19,019 nucleotides of DNA, taken from NCBI GenBank assembly GCA_043749225.1, contig JAYVEP010000285.1, positions 1 to 19,019 of the forward strand, read 5' to 3'. Numbering within the stretch: the stretch's first letter is position 1; every line of letters begins with the position of its first letter. Below the pieces are notes generated by a model. That model was given only the letters and a program-made list of their open reading frames with translations, was not told the origin of the DNA and searched no databases. The position numbers and the translations under genes are program-made. The DNA is from JANXUC01 sp043749225 (GTDB lineage Bacteria > Acidobacteriota > Terriglobia > Terriglobales > Acidobacteriaceae). Below are positions 15,741 through 19,019 of this stretch, piece by piece.

Positions 15741-15762
15741 TTGAATTACTTATCGGGAACCT

Positions 15763-16050
15763 TCAGATAAATTCCAAATCCGAATCGCTAACCTCAGCCC
15801 CATGATTATTAGCGATGCGGTTGGTCTGGCGCTCAACTTTATCCATCAAGGCTTCAAGATAGTCGCGGGAAGAAGAGATAGCGACGACTCCAATCGTCGC
15901 CTGATTCCACAGAGTAGCGGGTTCCATTTCAGCAACGGAAACATTGAAACTGGCGCGCAGACGGTCTTTCAGGCTGCGCACAACCTGTCGCCGATCCTTG
16001 AGCGACTGCGCAGCTTCAATGCGGAGTTCGAGAGTGAGAAGAGCGAGCAT
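15763..16050 (-). CDS. ylxP: DUF503 family protein (YlxP)
   Basis: A 95-residue protein of the DUF503/YlxP family, encoded next to infB and rbfA in many bacteria and linked to ribosome maturation only by that association and limited experiments. The family pattern is clear: SLKDRRQVVRSLKDRLRASF at residues 16-35, then NVSVAEMEPATLWNQATIGV at 36-55, with an acidic C-terminus. The ATG at 16050 fits the family start. It has no Shine-Dalgarno sequence: the upstream 31 bases are AT-rich and form one arm of a 37-bp perfect inverted repeat whose last six bases are the first two codons (ATG CTC). Expression therefore probably depends on that structure or on coupling to infB, which ends 95 bp upstream. 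Confidence 0.92.
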   Translation of the reverse strand: MLALLTLELRIEAAQSLKDRRQVVRSLKDRLRASFNVSVAEMEPATLWNQATIGVVAISSSRDYLEALMDKVERQTNRIANNHGAEVSDSDLEFI

Positions 16051-16145
16051 GTGTAATGTGAAATGTATAATTTGGTAATTTGAAAAGCCGCTGCAACAGC
16101 CAGCTCTTAAATTACCAAATTATACATTTCACATTACACATGCTC
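16045..16145. repeat. Perfect 37-bp inverted repeat between infB and ylxP
   Basis: Left arm 16045-16081 and right arm 16109-16145 are exact reverse complements over 37 bp, with a 27-nt spacer. Each arm has 10 G or C of 37 bases, far more AT-rich than the surrounding genes. The right arm begins at the base after the infB stop codon in transcription order, and the left arm ends with the ylxP ATG and second codon. The left arm also shows a 7-nt periodicity (TGTAATG, TGAAATG, then TATAATT). The spacer holds its own small GCTG-CAA-CAGC hairpin (16090-16100). In RNA the arms would form a very stable stem; in DNA, a cruciform. Confidence 0.9.
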
Positions 16146-19019
16146 TTAAGCAATCACTTCCGCAGCAATCGTCTCGGTCGAGAAGCACTCAATCAAGTCC
16201 CCAACTTTGATGTCGCCGTAGTTGATGTTGATACCGCACTCGACGCCGCTGCGGACTTCGCTGGCATCGTCCTTGAAGCGCTTGAGCGAAGCAATCTTGC
16301 CCTTGTGCAGCAGAGCGGTCCCGCGCATCAGGCGCACTTCGCCATCGCGCCGGATGGTGCCATCGACCACCGAACATCCGGCAATCGTTCCAGCCTTCGG
16401 CACGCGGAAGACGTTCTTGACTTCGGCGCGTCCCAGGTACGTTTCTTTGTACGTGGGTTCGAGCAGGCCGCTCATGGCGCGCTTAATTTCATCCTGCAGC
16501 TCGTAAATGATCGAGTGCAGACGAATATCCACCTTCTCTTGCTCGGCAAGTTCTTGCGCCTTGCGCTCGGGCTTGACGTTGAAGCCGAGAACCACTGCAT
16601 TCGCCGCCGACGCCAGCAGAATATCGCTTTCCGTAATCGCGCCCACGCCGCCGTGAATAATCTTCAGGCGCACCTTGTCGGAAGCAATTTTGCCCAACAT
16701 GTCGCGCAAGACTTCGACCGAGCCCTGCATGTCGCCCTTAAGGATGACCGGTAGTTCCTTGATGCCAGCGCTCTTGATCTGGTCGGCAAGGCCTTCCAAC
16801 GAAACACGCGAACTCTGCGCCAGCGTAGCTTCGCGGAATCTCTGTTCGCGATATTCTGAAATGGAACGCGCTTTATCTCGGTCCGCCACGACCACAAACT
16901 GATCTCCAGCCTGCGGCAAACTTTCCAATCCGAGAATTTCTACCGGCGTCGAAGGTCCCGCCGATTCCATCGGATGCCCGCGATCGTCAAACATGGCGCG
17001 GACCTTGCCGAATGCGTTGCCGACCACAAAGTTGTCGGTCGAACGCAACGTTCCGTTCTGCACCAGCACGGTAGCCACCGGACCGCGACCGCGATCCAGC
17101 TTCGCTTCCAGAACAACGCCCATCGCCGGACGCGTCGGAACGGCTTTCAGTTCCTGCAAATCCGCCGTCAGGCAGATCATTTCCATCATCAGATTGAGGT
17201 TCGTCTTCTTCTTCGCCGACACATCGACGAAAACCGTCGTCCCACCCCAATCTTCCGGCATCAATCCGCGATCCGCCAGCTGCTTCTTCACGCGGTCCGG
17301 CATGGCATCGGGCTTATCGATCTTGTTCACCGCCACAATGATCGGCACTTCGGCAGCATGCGCATGATCCATGGCCTCCACCGTCTGCGGCATTACACCG
17401 TCATCCGCCGCCACCACCAGCACGACGATATCCGTGACTTTGGCACCGCGAGCTCTCATACGCGTAAAGGCCTGGTGACCTGGCGTATCCAGGAACACAA
17501 TCTCGCGCCCAAATGCTGGCGACGCTTCGTCGAGCACCTTAACCTTATACGCGCCAATATGTTGCGTGATACCGCCCGCTTCGCCCTCGGCCACATTCGT
17601 GGCGCGAATGGCATCCAGCAGCGTCGTCTTACCGTGGTCGACGTGACCCATGATGGTGACAACCGGCGGACGCGTGATCTCCCCAACGTGGGTCTCGTCG
17701 CCCTCAACTGTCGTTTCCATCTCCTTGGCAGCCTGATCTTCGTAGGACATCACATTCGTATCCGCACCAAAGAAGCGTGCCATTTCGGAGGCCAAATCGG
17801 CCTCCAGAGTTTGGTTGATGGTCGCGAATACGCCCTTGGCTAACAAGCCTGCAATCAGGTCTTTAGCGCGGATTTCCAGCTTCTCCGCCAAATCCTTGAC
17901 GCTGGTGCCTTCCGTGATCGTAATCGTGCGCGTGATGGGCATGGGCTCCGTCGGCAGCGTAAAGCGCGGCGGCGGAGTATAGCCCTTCATAGGCCCTTCT
18001 TGAACCTTGGGGATGTAACGCTGTCCCGGACGCCTTGGAGGCGAAGGACGGCCCCCTGGACGCGTTCCTGGAGGTGCTGCACCACCCGGCGCGACCCCAA
18101 GTCCCGCTCCGGCGGTGCCCATAGGCCGGCCCATCCCCGGAGGTCGTGTTCCCGGCGCGCCCGTGCGCGTTGGATGCATGGGACGACGCTCGCCCGGACG
18201 TAGTGGCGGACGTGCTGCGCCTCCCGGCCCAGTTGGGGCAGGACGACGCTGGAAGATTGGCTGTCCCGGAACGGGACGGCCAGGAGCAGGTCGCGGCGAT
18301 CCCACAGGCGCAGCAGCCATCGGCGGCGGCGCTGGAGCCTTGTACACCGGGCGCGGGCCTGTCTGCGGCATGATCGTGCGCGGCTGCGGCGCTACGAAGC
18401 GCGGCGGCGCGGCAGCCGCAGGAACTTCAGCTCGCGGCGGCGCTGGCGGGGCAGCGGCCGCTTCAATATTCACGGGCGGCTGCACAACCACAACTTCAGG
18501 AACTTTCGCGGCAGTCGCTACGGGAGCTTTCGGAGGCGGAACGGTAAACGTCGGACGTGCGCCGGAATGGGGCGTGATGAATCTCGGCGCTGGAGGAGCT
18601 GCGGGCGGTGCCGAACTCCCGGCAGGCGTTGCGCCTGGAGACGCAGTAATAGGCGTAGGAGCCGCAGGAGCTTTCGCCACCGGCTTCAGCTCAGCGGCTG
18701 TTGGAGCAGCCGGCGCGGCTGGGCGCGGCGGAACTGCTGCTGGCGCACTTTGCTTCTGAATCAGAGCTTTGAGGACATCGCCGGGCCGGGAAATGTTGGA
18801 GAGGTCGATCTTTGTCTTGATCCCTTCCTTCTCCGTGCGTGTAGCGGATTTTGAAGATGCGCCGTTGCCTTCGCCCTGCTTCCTAAAGTGGGCGCGCACC
18901 TTCGCAGCTTCGTCGGCTTCCAGGGAGCTGGAATGCGTCTTCTTCTCGGTGATCCCCACTGTTACAAGTGAGTCCACGATCGCCTTGCTCTTTACTTCCA
19001 GCTCTCTAGCCAGATCGTT
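16146..19019 (-). CDS. infB: Translation initiation factor IF-2, 5' end beyond the window
   Basis: 957 residues of IF-2, the GTPase that places initiator tRNA on the 30S subunit and promotes 50S joining. The frame stays open to the right edge and starts with NDLARELEVKSKAI, so only about half a dozen N-terminal residues are missing. A Pro/Ala/Gly-rich linker of some 250 residues (window residues about 90-350) follows the N-terminal helix motif. A second IF2_N helix region (EGTSVKDLAEKLEIRAKDLI) precedes the G domain: GHVDHGKT (about 458-465), DTPGHQAF, NKID and SAKK are the G1, G3, G4 and G5 motifs. The beta-barrel, linker helix and C2 fMet-tRNA-binding domain complete the usual order. It is transcribed toward ylxP, with the 37-bp inverted repeat starting right after its stop codon. 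Confidence 0.98.
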   Translation of the reverse strand, partial: NDLARELEVKSKAIVDSLVTVGITEKKTHSSSLEADEAAKVRAHFRKQGEGNGASSKSATRTEKEGIKTKIDLSNISRPGDVLKALIQKQSAPAAVPPRPAAPAAPTAAELKPVAKAPAAPTPITASPGATPAGSSAPPAAPPAPRFITPHSGARPTFTVPPPKAPVATAAKVPEVVVVQPPVNIEAAAAPPAPPRAEVPAAAAPPRFVAPQPRTIMPQTGPRPVYKAPAPPPMAAAPVGSPRPAPGRPVPGQPIFQRRPAPTGPGGAARPPLRPGERRPMHPTRTGAPGTRPPGMGRPMGTAGAGLGVAPGGAAPPGTRPGGRPSPPRRPGQRYIPKVQEGPMKGYTPPPRFTLPTEPMPITRTITITEGTSVKDLAEKLEIRAKDLIAGLLAKGVFATINQTLEADLASEMARFFGADTNVMSYEDQAAKEMETTVEGDETHVGEITRPPVVTIMGHVDHGKTTLLDAIRATNVAEGEAGGITQHIGAYKVKVLDEASPAFGREIVFLDTPGHQAFTRMRARGAKVTDIVVLVVAADDGVMPQTVEAMDHAHAAEVPIIVAVNKIDKPDAMPDRVKKQLADRGLMPEDWGGTTVFVDVSAKKKTNLNLMMEMICLTADLQELKAVPTRPAMGVVLEAKLDRGRGPVATVLVQNGTLRSTDNFVVGNAFGKVRAMFDDRGHPMESAGPSTPVEILGLESLPQAGDQFVVVADRDKARSISEYREQRFREATLAQSSRVSLEGLADQIKSAGIKELPVILKGDMQGSVEVLRDMLGKIASDKVRLKIIHGGVGAITESDILLASAANAVVLGFNVKPERKAQELAEQEKVDIRLHSIIYELQDEIKRAMSGLLEPTYKETYLGRAEVKNVFRVPKAGTIAGCSVVDGTIRRDGEVRLMRGTALLHKGKIASLKRFKDDASEVRSGVECGININYGDIKVGDLIECFSTETIAAEVIA

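Noticed and set aside
16080..16754. Open frame of 224 codons on the plus strand, starting in the palindrome
   Set aside because: It is antisense to the infB C-terminus, with no motif and no ribosome site.
16974..17843. Open frame of 289 codons on the plus strand
   Set aside because: It runs antisense to the infB G domain, is rich in His and Arg, and shows no family motif; it is a shadow of infB codon use.
18115..18759. Open frame of 214 codons on the plus strand, Gly/Ala-rich
   Set aside because: It is the reverse strand of the Pro/Ala-rich IF-2 linker; the low complexity explains the absence of stops.

Overview
The window looks like chromosomal DNA of an Acidobacteriota bacterium, probably class Terriglobia (Koribacter/Terriglobales-like). 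This is inferred from the moderately GC-rich base composition, the large Ser/Thr kinase with TPR repeats whose N-terminus resembles the kinases abundant in that phylum, the DUF6677-like membrane protein, and the degenerate short-period intergenic repeats. No database search was possible. Nothing suggests a plasmid, phage or insertion sequence with a transposase, and I see no tRNA, rRNA or CRISPR array. No gene-free stretch exceeds 300 bp; the two largest are 9322-9564 and 15498-15762.

Layout. Positions 2-2731 (+ strand) hold the end of a POT-like MFS transporter, an M24 metallopeptidase, a small DUF6677-like membrane protein, and a 59-residue membrane protein that overlaps it by ATGA. Positions 2749-9321 (- strand) hold, in transcription order, rbfA, a DHH phosphoesterase (nrnA-like), a secreted S9 prolyl-oligopeptidase-type peptidase, a small CBU_0592-like membrane protein, an ArnT/PMT-type glycosyltransferase and a tandem GNAT acetyltransferase. 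Positions 9565-15497 hold three unrelated-looking genes in alternating orientation: an orphan secreted protein (+), a membrane Ser/Thr kinase with TolB-like and TPR regions (-), and a secreted DUF885 putative metalloprotease (+). Positions 15763-19019 (- strand) hold infB, which runs off the right edge, followed by ylxP (DUF503).

How the genes work together. infB, ylxP, rbfA and nrnA are classic neighbours in a translation and ribosome-maturation cluster. Here infB-ylxP and rbfA-nrnA are separated by about 6.4 kb carrying the kinase, DUF885 and orphan genes, so the cluster appears to have been opened. The remaining genes point to peptide use (POT-like transporter, M24, S9 and DUF885 peptidases) and envelope glycan modification (ArnT-like transferase).

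The most unusual feature is a perfect 37-bp inverted repeat between infB and ylxP. It starts directly after the infB stop codon and its other arm includes the ylxP start codon. In an infB-ylxP transcript it would lock the ylxP start in a very long hairpin. A second, MITE-like nested palindrome lies between DUF885 and ylxP, and 7-nt-period degenerate repeats occur at two places. No clearly new multi-gene system was found.
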